50,561 nucleotides of DNA, taken from NCBI GenBank assembly GCA_029239785.1, contig JARBUG010000016.1, positions 1 through 50,561 of the forward strand, in the 5' to 3' direction. A model generated the notes under the pieces. That model was not told the origin of the DNA, did no database searches, and saw only the letters and a list, made by a program, of their open reading frames with translations. Numbering within the stretch: the first letter of the stretch is position 1; each line of letters opens with the position of its first letter. Below are positions 42,437 to 50,561 of this stretch, piece by piece. The DNA comes from Symbiobacteriaceae bacterium (GTDB lineage Bacteria > Bacillota > Sulfobacillia > Symbiobacteriales > Symbiobacteriaceae). The translations under genes were made by a program, and so were the position numbers.

Positions 42437-43753
42437 CTAGAGCACCATAGCTGCAAGAACGCCAAACAGCATCAGGGGGATGTTGTAGTGCAGAAAGGTC
42501 GGCACGCAGGTGTCCCAGATGTGGTCGTGCTTACCATCGGCGGCCAGGCCTGCGGTTGGACCCAGTGTGGAGTCGGAGGCGGGCGAGCCCGCATCGCCAA
42601 GGGCAGCCGCCGTGCCGATGATAGAGGCCGTGGCCAGGGGGCTGAAGCCTAGTGCGGCGCAGAGCGGAACGAAGACGGTCGCGATGATCGGCACGGTGCC
42701 AAATGAAGTCCCGATCCCCATGTCCACCGTCAGGCCGACGAGCAGCATGATCACCACACCAAGCAGGCGGCTGCCGCCGATCAGGGAAGCCGCCGAAGCC
42801 ACGAGCGAATCGACGCCGCCGGTCGCCTTGACCACGTCGGCGTACCCTGCGGCCACCAACATGACAAAGCCCATAAAGCCCATCATCTTGATGCCGTCAA
42901 GCACGGCTCCGTCAAAGCGCCGCCAGGGCAGCGCGCCCGTCGCCGCCAGAAGGCTCAGGCCCGTGAGACCGCCAAGGACAAGGGAATCGGTGGTGAGCTG
43001 CACGGCCAGTGTCGCGAGTACTGCAAGAATGGCTGCCGTGTGACGCCACTCCCAGCGGGACGCCAGGTCCTGCGTGCCGGCCATGAAAGGCCGGTCCGCT
43101 GCTGCGGCACGCACAACTGTCGTTTCGCGGGGCTGACGGTACGTGACAAACGCCGCCCACAGGAGGCCGGCTACCATACCCAGGGTGGGAATTAGCATGG
43201 CCTTGGGAAGGTCAGCGACGGCAATGGACATGCCGCCCTTCGCCATGTTGTCGGCCACGATGCCGTGGAAAATGAGGCCGAACCCGGCCGGAATCAGCAT
43301 GTAGGGCGCCTGCAGACCAAAGGTGAGTGCACTGGCCACGCCCCGACGGTCCACCTTGAGCCGGTCGAAGATGGGCAGCAGGGGCGGAATCAGCAGGGGA
43401 ATGAAGGCGATATGAACGGGGATGACGTTCTGCGAGAGCGACGCAAGAAGGGCGATGGCCAGCAGCAGGGCCGTGGTGCGAGCTTTCTGGAGCCTGATTA
43501 CCGCCGAGCGCACCAGCAGGTCTGTTATGCCGGTCTCGGCGATGGCCACGGCCAGGGCACCGAGCAGAATGTAGCTGAGGGCGGTTTCTGCGTTGCCCCC
43601 CATTCCATGAATGAGGGTGCTGGTGGCCTCGGTCAGGCTGAGGCCTCCGGCCAGGCCGCCGGCCAGAGCGGCGGCGAGCAGGGCCAGAATCACGTTCACC
43701 TTGGCGAGGCTAAGGCCGAGCATGACGAGTACGGAAAGGATGACGGGGTTCAC
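42437..43753 (-). CDS. NhaC-like Na+/H+ antiporter-family transporter, YuiF type
   Basis: A 438-residue polytopic membrane protein (about twelve helices) that matches B. subtilis YuiF in length and along most of its sequence as I recall it: SQNVIPVHIAFIPLLIPPLL, ALTFGLQAPYMLIPAGFG, GTSFGTVPIIATVFVPLC and GDAGSPASDSTLGPTAGL. The family is annotated as Na+/H+ antiporter-like, and members have been proposed to carry amino acids, so the substrate is uncertain. I start at the second GTG (43753), which matches the YuiF start and has AGGAGG at proper spacing; the first GTG is only three bases from it. Two inverted repeats lie upstream. Confidence 0.9.
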   Translation of the reverse strand: MNPVILSVLVMLGLSLAKVNVILALLAAALAGGLAGGLSLTEATSTLIHGMGGNAETALSYILLGALAVAIAETGITDLLVRSAVIRLQKARTTALLLAIALLASLSQNVIPVHIAFIPLLIPPLLPIFDRLKVDRRGVASALTFGLQAPYMLIPAGFGLIFHGIVADNMAKGGMSIAVADLPKAMLIPTLGMVAGLLWAAFVTYRQPRETTVVRAAAADRPFMAGTQDLASRWEWRHTAAILAVLATLAVQLTTDSLVLGGLTGLSLLAATGALPWRRFDGAVLDGIKMMGFMGFVMLVAAGYADVVKATGGVDSLVASAASLIGGSRLLGVVIMLLVGLTVDMGIGTSFGTVPIIATVFVPLCAALGFSPLATASIIGTAAALGDAGSPASDSTLGPTAGLAADGKHDHIWDTCVPTFLHYNIPLMLFGVLAAMVL

Positions 43754-43773
43754 CGGCACATTCCTCCATTAAC

Positions 43774-43812
43774 GCTTTACTGTAATAAAGCTAACGGTCG
43801 AATGTTACCGTT
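43774..43812. promoter_or_regulatory. Two adjacent inverted repeats upstream of the YuiF-type gene
   Basis: GCTTTA/TAAAGC (43774-43779 and 43786-43791) and AACGGT/ACCGTT (43793-43798 and 43807-43812) follow each other within 40 bases, starting 20 bases before the start codon. They are candidate operator sites; no matching regulator is known here. Confidence 0.4.
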
Positions 43813-43843
43813 TGAGACGGTTTCTGTCAACCAGGAAAACAGC

Positions 43844-43882
43844 AGGACGGGCCGACGTACGAAGCGCCGGTCCGTCCTTTTT
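43844..43882. terminator. Terminator of the six-helix chemoreceptor gene
   Basis: AGGACGG (43844-43850) and CCGTCCT (43872-43878), extended by inner CCG/CGG pairs, form the stem. The minus-strand tail is GCTGTTTTCC and the plus side has TTTTT. Confidence 0.65.
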
Positions 43883-43884
43883 GG

Positions 43885-45561
43885 TTATGCCTGCTCTTGA
43901 AGCGTGTTCTGCAAGGTTCGGGCGAGACTTGCCAGGTTGGTGGCTGCCTCGGCGGTCGCCTTGACCGATGCGAGCACCTCACCAAAGTCGGTACTTACTT
44001 GCTTCAGCAGGCCGTCCACATCAGCAGTCACCTTACCTGCCTGTTCCACGGCCCCCATCACCGAGTCGCCGCCGGCTGACATCTCTTCGGCTGTGGCGCT
44101 GTTCTCTTCGCTGACTGCGGTAACCTGGCTAATCGCGTGCCTTACCAACTGGCTGTTGGCATCCAGTTGCTCGGTCCTGTTCAGGATCAAAAGCACCTGC
44201 TCCTCAGACCGCCGGCTGGACACCCGTATGGCATCAAGGGCGCCCGCCGCCTCTTCCGAGAGCTTTCTGAGCTGCGCGGCCTGCTCCGTTCCGGCCTGAA
44301 TTTTGCTCACGGACTCGGCAATTCCCTGCTGAATCTGCTCGATCAGGTCGTCAATCTCCCCCGATGCCCTCGCAGAGCGTTCAGCCAGCTTCCGAACCTC
44401 CTCGGCCACGACAGCAAAGCCTCTCCCATGCTCGCCCGCCCGGGCCGCCTCAATGGCGGCGTTGAGCGCCAGTAAATCCGTCTGCTCAGCGATCTCCGTA
44501 ATCGTACTGACAATCTGCCCGATTTGCACCGACGAGGCCCCCAGGCTCCTCACCGACGCAGCTGCATCCTGAACCGTGCCGCTGACCGCATGAATGCCGG
44601 TGAGCGTCTTGCCCACGGCATCGGCGCCCTGTCCCGAGACGGTGCTGGCCTCCCTGGCCAGGTTGCCCATGGTTTTGGCCTCGTGTGCCACGTTGCCCAG
44701 GGAGTCAACCATCTCCTCAATGGCTTCGGAACTCCGCGTCATTTCTGTGGCCTGCTGCTGGGCACCCTGTGCGACTTGATGAATGGAGCTGGCCAACTGC
44801 TGGAGGACCTGGGTTGCCTCCCGCAGGGCGCTGGTCTGCTCCTGGCTCCCCTGCTCGAGCCGGGTGATCAGCGCCTGGAAACTCCCCTCCAGCCGCCGTT
44901 TGGCGCCGGTGCTCTGCTGCTGCAGAGCTTCCGACGAACTGGCAAGCGTCTGGGCGGTTACGCCCACCTGGCGGAGCAGGGCGTCCAGCCGGTGAATCAC
45001 GGCGGCCTGCTCATTGGCCTTCCACCTGTTGACACGGGCCGACCTGTCACTGACCGCGATCAGGACGATGATCACAAACAGTGCCAGCACCGTCTGTCCC
45101 ACAATCACCTCCACCCTTTCGAGCGGAGGATGCTCCAGCAACAGCGCAGAGGCTGTCAGGCCCATCGCAAGCGACACGCCGGCCCCGAACACAGTTGTCA
45201 GCAGGTCCTCGTAAATCGCAGTAAACGCCACGGGAATCAGCCAGATGTGGAAGTTGGCCCCCTGTCCGTCGTGTTGCTGGACCACCTGAACCAGGACGGC
45301 AAGCAGCAGAATGGCCAGGGTCATGAAGCGCAGCGGGCGCCCACGCAACCCTTTCCGGGCCGCCAGGGTAATAACTGCCGTGAGGCTGGTCGTTACACCC
45401 ACGATCACTATGTACTGCAGCCAGGTCATAGGGATGATGCCAATCAGTTTCAGGAGCAACATCAGGGAGAACATCGCTACAAGGAGTCGGCAAAGCAGGA
45501 GCACTGCCCACTGATCGCGATCGTTCGGATCTAGGCCAAGGCGACTTTCAAGTGATTTCAT
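43885..45561 (-). CDS. Methyl-accepting chemotaxis protein with six-helix membrane domain
   Basis: A 558-residue chemoreceptor. Residues about 20-175 form six membrane helices with short loops, in place of an extracellular sensor; no HAMP is obvious. The signalling domain (about 200-558) includes [40 protein letters not shown] and a C-terminal helix. Such receptors are thought to sense membrane state or intramembrane ligands; that is inference. It is preceded by a good vegetative promoter (45600-45628). No che operon is in view. Confidence 0.92.
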   Translation of the reverse strand: MKSLESRLGLDPNDRDQWAVLLLCRLLVAMFSLMLLLKLIGIIPMTWLQYIVIVGVTTSLTAVITLAARKGLRGRPLRFMTLAILLLAVLVQVVQQHDGQGANFHIWLIPVAFTAIYEDLLTTVFGAGVSLAMGLTASALLLEHPPLERVEVIVGQTVLALFVIIVLIAVSDRSARVNRWKANEQAAVIHRLDALLRQVGVTAQTLASSSEALQQQSTGAKRRLEGSFQALITRLEQGSQEQTSALREATQVLQQLASSIHQVAQGAQQQATEMTRSSEAIEEMVDSLGNVAHEAKTMGNLAREASTVSGQGADAVGKTLTGIHAVSGTVQDAAASVRSLGASSVQIGQIVSTITEIAEQTDLLALNAAIEAARAGEHGRGFAVVAEEVRKLAERSARASGEIDDLIEQIQQGIAESVSKIQAGTEQAAQLRKLSEEAAGALDAIRVSSRRSEEQVLLILNRTEQLDANSQLVRHAISQVTAVSEENSATAEEMSAGGDSVMGAVEQAGKVTADVDGLLKQVSTDFGEVLASVKATAEAATNLASLARTLQNTLQEQA

Positions 45562-45599
45562 TGGCTGGCCTGCCCTTCCATTTCGAGGATACCGGGGAC

Positions 45600-45628
45600 A
45601 TCATAACATTCGTAAGTATCCGTCTCAA
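45600..45628 (-). promoter_or_regulatory. Promoter of the six-helix chemoreceptor gene
   Basis: TTGAGA (45623-45628), a spacer of 17 and TATGAT (45600-45605) lie about 40 bases before the ATG. Confidence 0.75.
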
Positions 45629-45710
45629 TAATCCTATCCGTCTCTGAACTGATAGGAGCAGTCACCTGCCAATCGGGGGGGATGGCGACCCTCCATCTGG
45701 AGAAACAGAA

Positions 45711-45746
45711 AGGGCAGGCCACCCGTTGCTCCGGATGACCTGCCCT
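45711..45746 (-). terminator. Terminator of tRNA-Leu
   Basis: AGGGCAGG (45711-45718) and CCTGCCCT (45739-45746) form a perfect outer stem with partial inner pairing, followed on the minus strand by TTTCTGTTTC. It lies about 9 bases after the CCA end. Confidence 0.78.
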
Positions 45747-45754
45747 ACTTCGTT

Positions 45755-45839
45755 TGGTGCGAGAGAGGGGACTTGAACCCCTACGCCTGTCGGCACAAGA
45801 TCCTAAGTCTTGCGCGTCTGCCAGTTCCGCCACTCTCGC
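45755..45839 (-). tRNA. tRNA-Leu, anticodon UAG
   Basis: The minus strand gives a complete 85-base tRNA with a 7-bp acceptor stem (GCGAGAG/CTCTCGC), D-arm, long variable arm, T-loop GTTCAAGTC and an encoded CCA. The anticodon loop CTTAGGA sets UAG, reading CUA/CUG Leu codons. The long variable arm fits Leu. It is a single-gene unit. Confidence 0.96.
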
Positions 45840-45869
45840 ATAATGGGGTGCGATGCTGCCGCACAAGGA

Positions 45870-45899
45870 ATGATACCTTATAGCGGCCCCCCGTGTAAA
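45870..45899 (-). promoter_or_regulatory. Promoter of tRNA-Leu
   Basis: TTTACA (45894-45899), a spacer of 18 and TATCAT (45870-45875) lie about 30 bases before the tRNA 5' end. Confidence 0.7.
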
Positions 45900-46069
45900 G
45901 CGCCTGGAAACATGTAACGTCTGCAACGCAACCGTTCCAGTCGCGCCATTGCGGCCGGGCCCTCGCGCGCTCCTCCTCCGGGATGAACTTGTCCGCCTAT
46001 CAGGCCAACCCGACGTCAGGGTCCTCCGGCGGATAAGCCCGTACCGTGGTATCCACACCTTTGTGTCTC

Positions 46070-46098
46070 TTCCTTTCACCGTGACCCAACGCTATGAT
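46070..46098 (+). promoter_or_regulatory. Candidate rex promoter
   Basis: TATGAT (46093-46098) lies 17 bases after a weak TTCCTT (46070-46075). The start would be near 46105, directly upstream of the operator. Confidence 0.45.
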
Positions 46099-46110
46099 GA
46101 TCGCAGAGTC

Positions 46111-46126
46111 CGTTAAGAATTTAACG
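46111..46126 (+). promoter_or_regulatory. Rex-type operator before rex
   Basis: CGTTAA-GAAT-TTAACG is a perfect inverted repeat with the four-base spacing of the Rex consensus (TTGTTAA-N4-TTAACAA). It lies a few bases after the probable transcription start and before the AGGAGG at 46132, so it would repress rex itself. Confidence 0.75.
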
Positions 46127-46144
46127 CACTCAGGAGGAACGGCG

Positions 46145-46771
46145 ATGGACAAAACCATATCTCCGAGAACCATGGGACGGCTCCCCATCTACTACCGCTA
46201 CCTGGAGGAGCTGCAACGCATGGGCGTGGACCGGATCTCGTCGGACAAGCTGGCCGAGAGAATTGGCATCACCAGCTCACAACTCCGCCAGGACTTGAGC
46301 GCATTTGGCCAGTTTGGCCACCACGGCCTGGGGTACCATGTGGGCCCGCTCCTGGAACGCGTGAGCGATCTCCTTGGCCTGAACCAGCCGCACCGACTCG
46401 TGTTGGTGGGCGCCGGCAACCTCGGCCGGGCAGTAGCCAGTTACGAGGGCTTTACCCGCCGCGGCTTCCTTATCAAACGGATTTTTGACGCAGACCCGCA
46501 GTTGGCGGGCACGTACATCGCCGGGGCGCCGGTCGCACCCGTGACCGAGTTGGGCGCCTACCTGGCCGCAGAGCCGACAGACGTCGGCGTGATTGCGACC
46601 CCGGCAACAGCCGCACAAGAGATCGCTGATACCCTGGTTGCCGGCGGCGTTCGGGCCATCTGGAACTTCGCACCGGTACGCCTGGCGGTACCTGACCATG
46701 TGCTGGTGGAACATACCCACATCAGCGACAGCTTACTGCTCCTGTCACTGCGCCTCCATATGCAAGATTGA
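46145..46771 (+). CDS. rex: Redox-sensing transcriptional repressor Rex
   Basis: Rex (208 residues) senses the NADH/NAD+ ratio: it binds DNA with NAD+ and lets go with NADH, releasing fermentation genes. The winged helix is at about 1-80 (SSDKLAERIGITSSQLRQDL, then FGQFGHHGLGY), the Rossmann domain follows with GAGNLG (89-94), and the C-terminal swapped helix ends in SLLLLSLRLHMQD. The ATG has AGGAGG 7 bases upstream. adhE lies 80 bases downstream in the same direction with its own Rex-like site, so the repressor and a main target are adjacent. Confidence 0.96.
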   Translation: MDKTISPRTMGRLPIYYRYLEELQRMGVDRISSDKLAERIGITSSQLRQDLSAFGQFGHHGLGYHVGPLLERVSDLLGLNQPHRLVLVGAGNLGRAVASYEGFTRRGFLIKRIFDADPQLAGTYIAGAPVAPVTELGAYLAAEPTDVGVIATPATAAQEIADTLVAGGVRAIWNFAPVRLAVPDHVLVEHTHISDSLLLLSLRLHMQD

Positions 46772-46777
46772 TCTACC

Positions 46778-46803
46778 GGGCGCCCCGGCCTGCCGGGCCG
46801 CCC
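46778..46803 (+). terminator. GC-rich hairpin between rex and adhE
   Basis: GGGCGCCCCGGC and GCCGGGCCGCCC pair almost fully with a two-base loop minimum, seven bases after the rex stop. The tail TTCTCTCC is weakly T-rich, so read-through to adhE is possible. Confidence 0.5.
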
Positions 46804-46817
46804 TTCTCTCCACCTAG

Positions 46818-46838
46818 TTTGTTAGAGTCTTTAACAAA
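46818..46838 (+). promoter_or_regulatory. Rex-like operator before adhE, with one extra central base
   Basis: TTTGTTA and TAACAAA are perfect 7-base arms separated by seven bases, one more than the six expected from the Rex consensus. The site ends at the ribosome site of adhE. The arms match the consensus better than those of the rex site, but the spacing is unusual. Confidence 0.7.
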
Positions 46839-46851
46839 GGGAGGACTCCAC

Positions 46852-49467
46852 ATGACCACCGAATCCAAGACCCCTGCTGATGTCCGTACCGAGATCGATC
46901 GGTTGGTATTGCGTGCCCGGGGCGCCCAGGCCGGCTTCGCGGCCCTGAACCAGGAGCAGGTTGACGCGATCGTCAAAGCCATGGCGCTGGCCGGCGTTGA
47001 TCAGCACATGGCGCTGGCACGGCTCGCCGTGAATGAGACCGGCATGGGCATCTACGAAGATAAGGTCACGAAGAACCTGTTCGCCACGGAGTATGTCTAT
47101 CACAACATCAAGGCGATCAAGACCGTGGGCACCATCAGCGAGAACCATGAAGACGGGTACATGGAAGTGGCCGAACCCGTGGGCATCATCGCCGGTGTCA
47201 CGCCGGTTACCAACCCCACCTCCACCACCATGTTCAAGTCGCTGATCGCCATGAAGACCCGCAACCCCATTATCTTCGCCTTCCACCCCAAGGCCCAGGA
47301 ATCCTCGGCAGCGGCGGCCCGGGTCATGCTGGAAGCAGCCCTTGCGGCCGGAGCGCCGGAGGGGTGCATCGGATGGGTGGAAAATCCTTCGCTCGAAGCC
47401 ACCAACGCTCTGATGACCCAACCTGACATCGCTCTCATTCTGGCCACCGGCGGCTCGGGCATGGTGCAGGCCGCTTACTCCAGCGGCAAGCCTGCCCTGG
47501 GCGTGGGACCGGGCAACGTCCCAGCCTATATTGAGCGCACCGCCGACATTCAGCGGGCCGTCAACGATATCATCCTCTCCAAGACCTTCGACAACGGCGT
47601 AATCTGCGCCTCGGAACAGGCCATCATTACGGACCGCGGCGTGGCCGACCAGGTGATGGCAACGCTGCGGGCCTATGGAGCGTACATTCTGAACCCCGAG
47701 GAGACCAAGAAGGTCGAGGGCGTAGCCATCGACAGCCGGCGGCAGTCCATGAGCGCCGCTGTGGTGGGCCAGCCTGCGGTGAAGATCGCTCAAATGGCCG
47801 GCATCCAGGTCCCCGCCAACACCAAGGTGCTGGTAGCTCCCCTGGAAGGTGTGGGCCCTGAGTTCCCCCTCTCCCGTGAGAAACTCTCGCCCATTCTCGG
47901 TTTCTACGTGGTCGAAGATTTCAACGAGGGCATTCGCCGGTGCGAGCAACTGACCGAGTTTGGCGGCCTGGGTCACAGCGCCGTCATTCACTCGGAAGAT
48001 GACCGGGTCATTGCCGAGTTCAGCCGCCGTGTCCGGACCGGGCGCCTGCTGGTCAACAGCCCCTCGTCTCAGGGCGCGATTGGCGAAATCTACAACAGCA
48101 ACACGCCCTCGCTCACGCTGGGCTGCGGTACCTTCGGCGGCAACTCCACCGCCTCGAATGTGTCGGTGGGCAACCTGATCAACGTCAAGCGGGTCGCCAT
48201 GCGCCGCGACCGGATGAAGTGGTTCAAGGTGCCGCCCCGCATCTACTTCGAGCCGGGCTCTCTGGCCTACCTCGCCAAGCTCCACGGCACCCGGGCCTTC
48301 GTCGTGACCGACCCGATGATGGTCAAGCTTGGCTACGTCGATAAGGCCCTTTACCAGCTTTCGAAGCGTGGCTTCCGCACCGAAGTCTTTTCCGATGTGG
48401 AGCCCGATCCTTCTACGGAGACCGTGGCGCGTGGCGTCGCTGCCATGAACGCTTTCCGGCCTGACGTGATCATCGCCCTGGGCGGCGGCTCGCCCATCGA
48501 TGCGGCCAAGGGCATGTGGCTCTTCTACGAGCACCCCGAAGTGACGTTCGACACCCTGCGGCTCAAGTTCATGGACATCCGCAAGCGGGCGTTCAAGTAC
48601 CCCGAACTCGGCAAGAAGGCGACCTTCGTGGCCATTCCCACCACCTCCGGCACCGGCTCCGAGGTTACCGCCTTCGCCGTCATCACCGACAAGCAGAAGG
48701 ATATCAAATACCCTCTGGCGGACTACCAGCTCACCCCCGACATCGCCATTGTCGACCCGGAACTGGTCATGACCGTGCCCAAGGGAGTCACCGCCGATAC
48801 CGGCCTCGACGTGCTCACCCATGCGATTGAAGCCTACGTAAGTGTGTTGGCCTCCGATTACACCGATGCGCTGGCGCTGAAGGCGATCGAACTGGTCTTC
48901 CGGTTCCTGCCCCGGGCGTACACCAACGGCACCGACCGCGAAGCCCGTGAGAAGATGCACAACGCCTCCACCCTGGCCGGCATGGCGTTCACCAACGCAT
49001 TCCTGGGCATCAACCACTCCCTGGCCCACGTGCTGGGTGCGAAGTTCCATGTGGCCCACGGCCGGGCTAACGCGATTCTCCTGCCGCACGTGATCGCCTA
49101 TAACGCTTCCCAGCCCACCAAGCTGGTAGCCTACCCGCAGTACGAGAAGTACCGTGCACCCGAGCGGTATGCGGAGATCGCCCGCTTCCTCGGTCTGCCC
49201 GCTGCCACCGTCGAAGAGGGTGTGGCCAGCCTGATCGAGGCGGTTCGCCAGCTCATGGTCCAGGTCGATATCCCCCTGACGCTGGCTGCCTGCGGCATTA
49301 ACGCCGAGGCATTTGCACAGCAGATTCCGGCCATGGCAGACATCGCCTTCGGCGACCAGTGCACCGGCGCCAACCCCCGCATGCCCCTGGTCGCTGAGTT
49401 GGAGGGGATCTATCGAGCCGCTTACGGAGCCGCTTCGCAGCCCACACGCAGCGAGCGCAAAAAGTAG
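46852..49467 (+). CDS. adhE: Bifunctional acetaldehyde/alcohol dehydrogenase AdhE
   Basis: AdhE (871 residues) reduces acetyl-CoA through acetaldehyde to ethanol and so reoxidises two NADH. The N-terminal CoA-acylating aldehyde dehydrogenase (about 1-440) has the catalytic Cys in NGVICASEQA; the C-terminal iron alcohol dehydrogenase (about 450-865) has GGGSPIDAAKGMW for NADH and the iron-binding His in NAFLGINHSLAHVLG and VAHGRANAILLPH. Length is normal for the family. The ATG at 46852 follows AGGGAGGA. It ends at a strong terminator. Its expression should rise when Rex is released by NADH. Confidence 0.97.
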   Translation: MTTESKTPADVRTEIDRLVLRARGAQAGFAALNQEQVDAIVKAMALAGVDQHMALARLAVNETGMGIYEDKVTKNLFATEYVYHNIKAIKTVGTISENHEDGYMEVAEPVGIIAGVTPVTNPTSTTMFKSLIAMKTRNPIIFAFHPKAQESSAAAARVMLEAALAAGAPEGCIGWVENPSLEATNALMTQPDIALILATGGSGMVQAAYSSGKPALGVGPGNVPAYIERTADIQRAVNDIILSKTFDNGVICASEQAIITDRGVADQVMATLRAYGAYILNPEETKKVEGVAIDSRRQSMSAAVVGQPAVKIAQMAGIQVPANTKVLVAPLEGVGPEFPLSREKLSPILGFYVVEDFNEGIRRCEQLTEFGGLGHSAVIHSEDDRVIAEFSRRVRTGRLLVNSPSSQGAIGEIYNSNTPSLTLGCGTFGGNSTASNVSVGNLINVKRVAMRRDRMKWFKVPPRIYFEPGSLAYLAKLHGTRAFVVTDPMMVKLGYVDKALYQLSKRGFRTEVFSDVEPDPSTETVARGVAAMNAFRPDVIIALGGGSPIDAAKGMWLFYEHPEVTFDTLRLKFMDIRKRAFKYPELGKKATFVAIPTTSGTGSEVTAFAVITDKQKDIKYPLADYQLTPDIAIVDPELVMTVPKGVTADTGLDVLTHAIEAYVSVLASDYTDALALKAIELVFRFLPRAYTNGTDREAREKMHNASTLAGMAFTNAFLGINHSLAHVLGAKFHVAHGRANAILLPHVIAYNASQPTKLVAYPQYEKYRAPERYAEIARFLGLPAATVEEGVASLIEAVRQLMVQVDIPLTLAACGINAEAFAQQIPAMADIAFGDQCTGANPRMPLVAELEGIYRAAYGAASQPTRSERKK

Positions 49468-49485
49468 CTGGTACAGGTCAAAAGA

Positions 49486-49521
49486 GACAGGCCACCCGTT
49501 TCCGGGCGGCCTGTCCTTTTT
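49486..49521. terminator. Bidirectional intrinsic terminator between adhE and splB
   Basis: A 13-base stem with one mismatch (49486-49498 with 49503-49515) is followed by TTTTT on the plus strand. It serves the convergent adhE and splB. Confidence 0.87.
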
Positions 49522-49528
49522 CGCGCCG

Positions 49529-50560
49529 TTAGACAAAGTAGGGTACCTCGGCTTCCGGGAAGTGCTCGGCCAGCGCTTCCCGGAAGAACTCCTCCGCCTC
49601 TTCCATCGGGTCCTTTGGGTAGATGTACTTCCCGTAGCCAAACTGTCCGTACTTCCAGCGCCGGTCTTCCGGCTCCATGGGCAAATCGGTTTCCGGGAAT
49701 CGCTCCTCGATCAGCGCCTTGGCCTTGGGGGTAAAGCGGTGCGTGATCAGTTCAAACGTCATGTCGTGCCCCCGGTCCACACCATGAGCGGCCAGTTCCG
49801 CGTGAATCTGATCCAGGAGCTGCTGATACTCCTCCTGCCAACTGCCCTCCAGGAAAATCGGACCCAGAATAAAGCCGACGGGGTAGCCGGCGCCGGCCAG
49901 CTGTGCGGCAGCCCGAACCCGGGCGCTGAGCTGGTGTGTGCCTAGCTCCCATTTCTTCAGCACCTGGTCGGTGTTGATGCTGAACCGAATCCGGGTATGC
50001 CCGTTATGGGGGGCGTCGAGCAGGCTCTCGACGTAGCCGTATTTGCTGACGAAGCGAAACCGGCCCAGCTCCTCGCTGCCGAAGAAGGTGACCGCCTCAC
50101 GCATCACGCCGGTGATGTGCTCCACAGCCAGCGGATCGGAGGTGCAGGCGCCCTCGAATGTGGTGAATCCGGGCGCCTTCTCTCGCATATACGCCCGGGC
50201 CTGGTTGAAGATATCGTCCAGGTTGACGTACACGCGCACCACCGGCCTGGGTCCAAGCGTGGTCTGGAGGTAGCAGTACTCGCAGTGGCCCGGGCAGCCG
50301 GTGAGCAGAGGGATGGCGTAGTCGGCCGAGGGCTTGGAGGTTTCGAACTTGAGCGTCCGGCGCAGTCCGACCACCAGCGTCCGCTTCGCTTCGGCGTACT
50401 TCTGACGGGGCGTGTTCCCGGGGAGGCCGGAAATCCGGTTATGGCTCTTGATATACCCGATCTCAGCCTGGCCCCGAAGCCGCTCGCGAATGGCCCGGGC
50501 CAGCGGGTATTCCAGCGCCGTCTCCTCAAACAGGACTCGGTGAGGCATCCACAACTGCAA
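49529..50560 (-). CDS. splB: Spore photoproduct lyase, 5' end at window edge
   Basis: A radical SAM enzyme that repairs the spore photoproduct (5-thyminyl-5,6-dihydrothymine) in DNA on germination. The cluster motif is CPGHCEYC, with the spacing CxxxCxxC, and AIPLLTGC before it and CYLQTTLGPRP after match B. subtilis SplB closely, as do EYPLA near the start and GKYIYPKD near the end. The catalytic Cys region is ACTSDP. The frame is open to the edge; a TTG at 50560 or an ATG at 50548 could be the start, or it may lie outside. Presence of this gene is strong evidence for an endospore former. Confidence 0.95.
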   Translation of the reverse strand: MQLWMPHRVLFEETALEYPLARAIRERLRGQAEIGYIKSHNRISGLPGNTPRQKYAEAKRTLVVGLRRTLKFETSKPSADYAIPLLTGCPGHCEYCYLQTTLGPRPVVRVYVNLDDIFNQARAYMREKAPGFTTFEGACTSDPLAVEHITGVMREAVTFFGSEELGRFRFVSKYGYVESLLDAPHNGHTRIRFSINTDQVLKKWELGTHQLSARVRAAAQLAGAGYPVGFILGPIFLEGSWQEEYQQLLDQIHAELAAHGVDRGHDMTFELITHRFTPKAKALIEERFPETDLPMEPEDRRWKYGQFGYGKYIYPKDPMEEAEEFFREALAEHFPEAEVPYFV

Positions 50561-50561
50561 C

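Larger units (their letters stand above)
45840..46144. other. Gap between tRNA-Leu and rex: two divergent promoters and a Rex site
   Basis: No gene is seen in this 305-base stretch. It holds the tRNA promoter, the rex promoter and the Rex-type operator. The long minus-strand reading frame across it and the tRNA is spurious. Confidence 0.7.

Noticed and set aside
45558..46079. 173-codon minus-strand reading frame across the tRNA-Leu gene
   Set aside because: Its middle part is the translation of the tRNA itself (the familiar VAELADAQDLGS-type false peptide), and it also crosses the tRNA promoter and terminator.
46831..49641. 936-codon minus-strand frame opposite adhE
   Set aside because: It is the mirror of the GC-rich adhE codons; it has no family features, and adhE on the other strand is certain.

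Overview
The window reads as chromosome of a GC-rich, endospore-forming member of the Firmicutes, most like Symbiobacterium (my inference from gene content, GC-rich codon use and gene order; no database was searched). The evidence is spore photoproduct lyase at the right edge, a membrane-anchored LonB, a SPOR-domain protein in the position of spoIIB, a T-box leader on valS, and long stretches of Bacillus subtilis-like gene order.

Layout. Bases 1-10.3 kb are accessory: a truncated secreted protein, a TetM/TetO-type ribosome-protection GTPase, a copper-amine-oxidase-N-domain protein, a GH43 lipoprotein, a two-domain GNAT, an ABC ATPase that has lost its middle, and a MalT/LAL-type LuxR regulator. 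After a decayed gene (10.4-10.7 kb) comes the cell-shape and division block, all on the minus strand: rodA, minE, minD, minC, mreD, mreC, mreB, radC, maf, a DUF4321 gene, a SPOR protein, folC and valS. Its order matches the B. subtilis valS-folC-spoIIB-maf-radC-mreBCD-minCD region, with MinE and RodA added at the end. From 23.8 to 27.8 kb a GNAT, a MarR regulator, an EamA exporter and a chemoreceptor occupy the place where B. subtilis has hem genes. From 27.9 to 37.7 kb lies the protein quality-control block (ysxC, lonA, lonB, clpX, clpP, tig; minus strand), interrupted between clpX and lonB by a second EamA exporter and an inverted-repeat element. From 38 to 45.6 kb are a flagellinolysin-like metalloprotease without a signal peptide, L-serine dehydratase (sdaAB-sdaAA), an unrecognised 459-residue protein with a possible zinc site, a YuiF-type transporter and a six-helix chemoreceptor. 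The right end has tRNA-Leu(UAG), the redox repressor rex, adhE with a Rex-type operator, and splB.

How the genes work together. The mre/rod/min set builds and positions the wall and septum machinery. Trigger factor, ClpXP and the two Lon proteases fold and remove proteins. Rex and AdhE form a NADH-sensing fermentation switch. The valS T-box couples synthetase expression to uncharged tRNA-Val. Most genes end in clear intrinsic terminators, so transcription units are short and readable, and several strong vegetative promoters (TTGACA/TATAAT type) can be placed.

I saw no CRISPR array, rRNA, prophage or insertion sequence. The points most worth following are the ABC ATPase lacking its helical domain, the stand-alone flagellinolysin-like protease, the 459-residue orphan, and two hairpin elements whose arms are built from the same type of 9-nt tandem unit.
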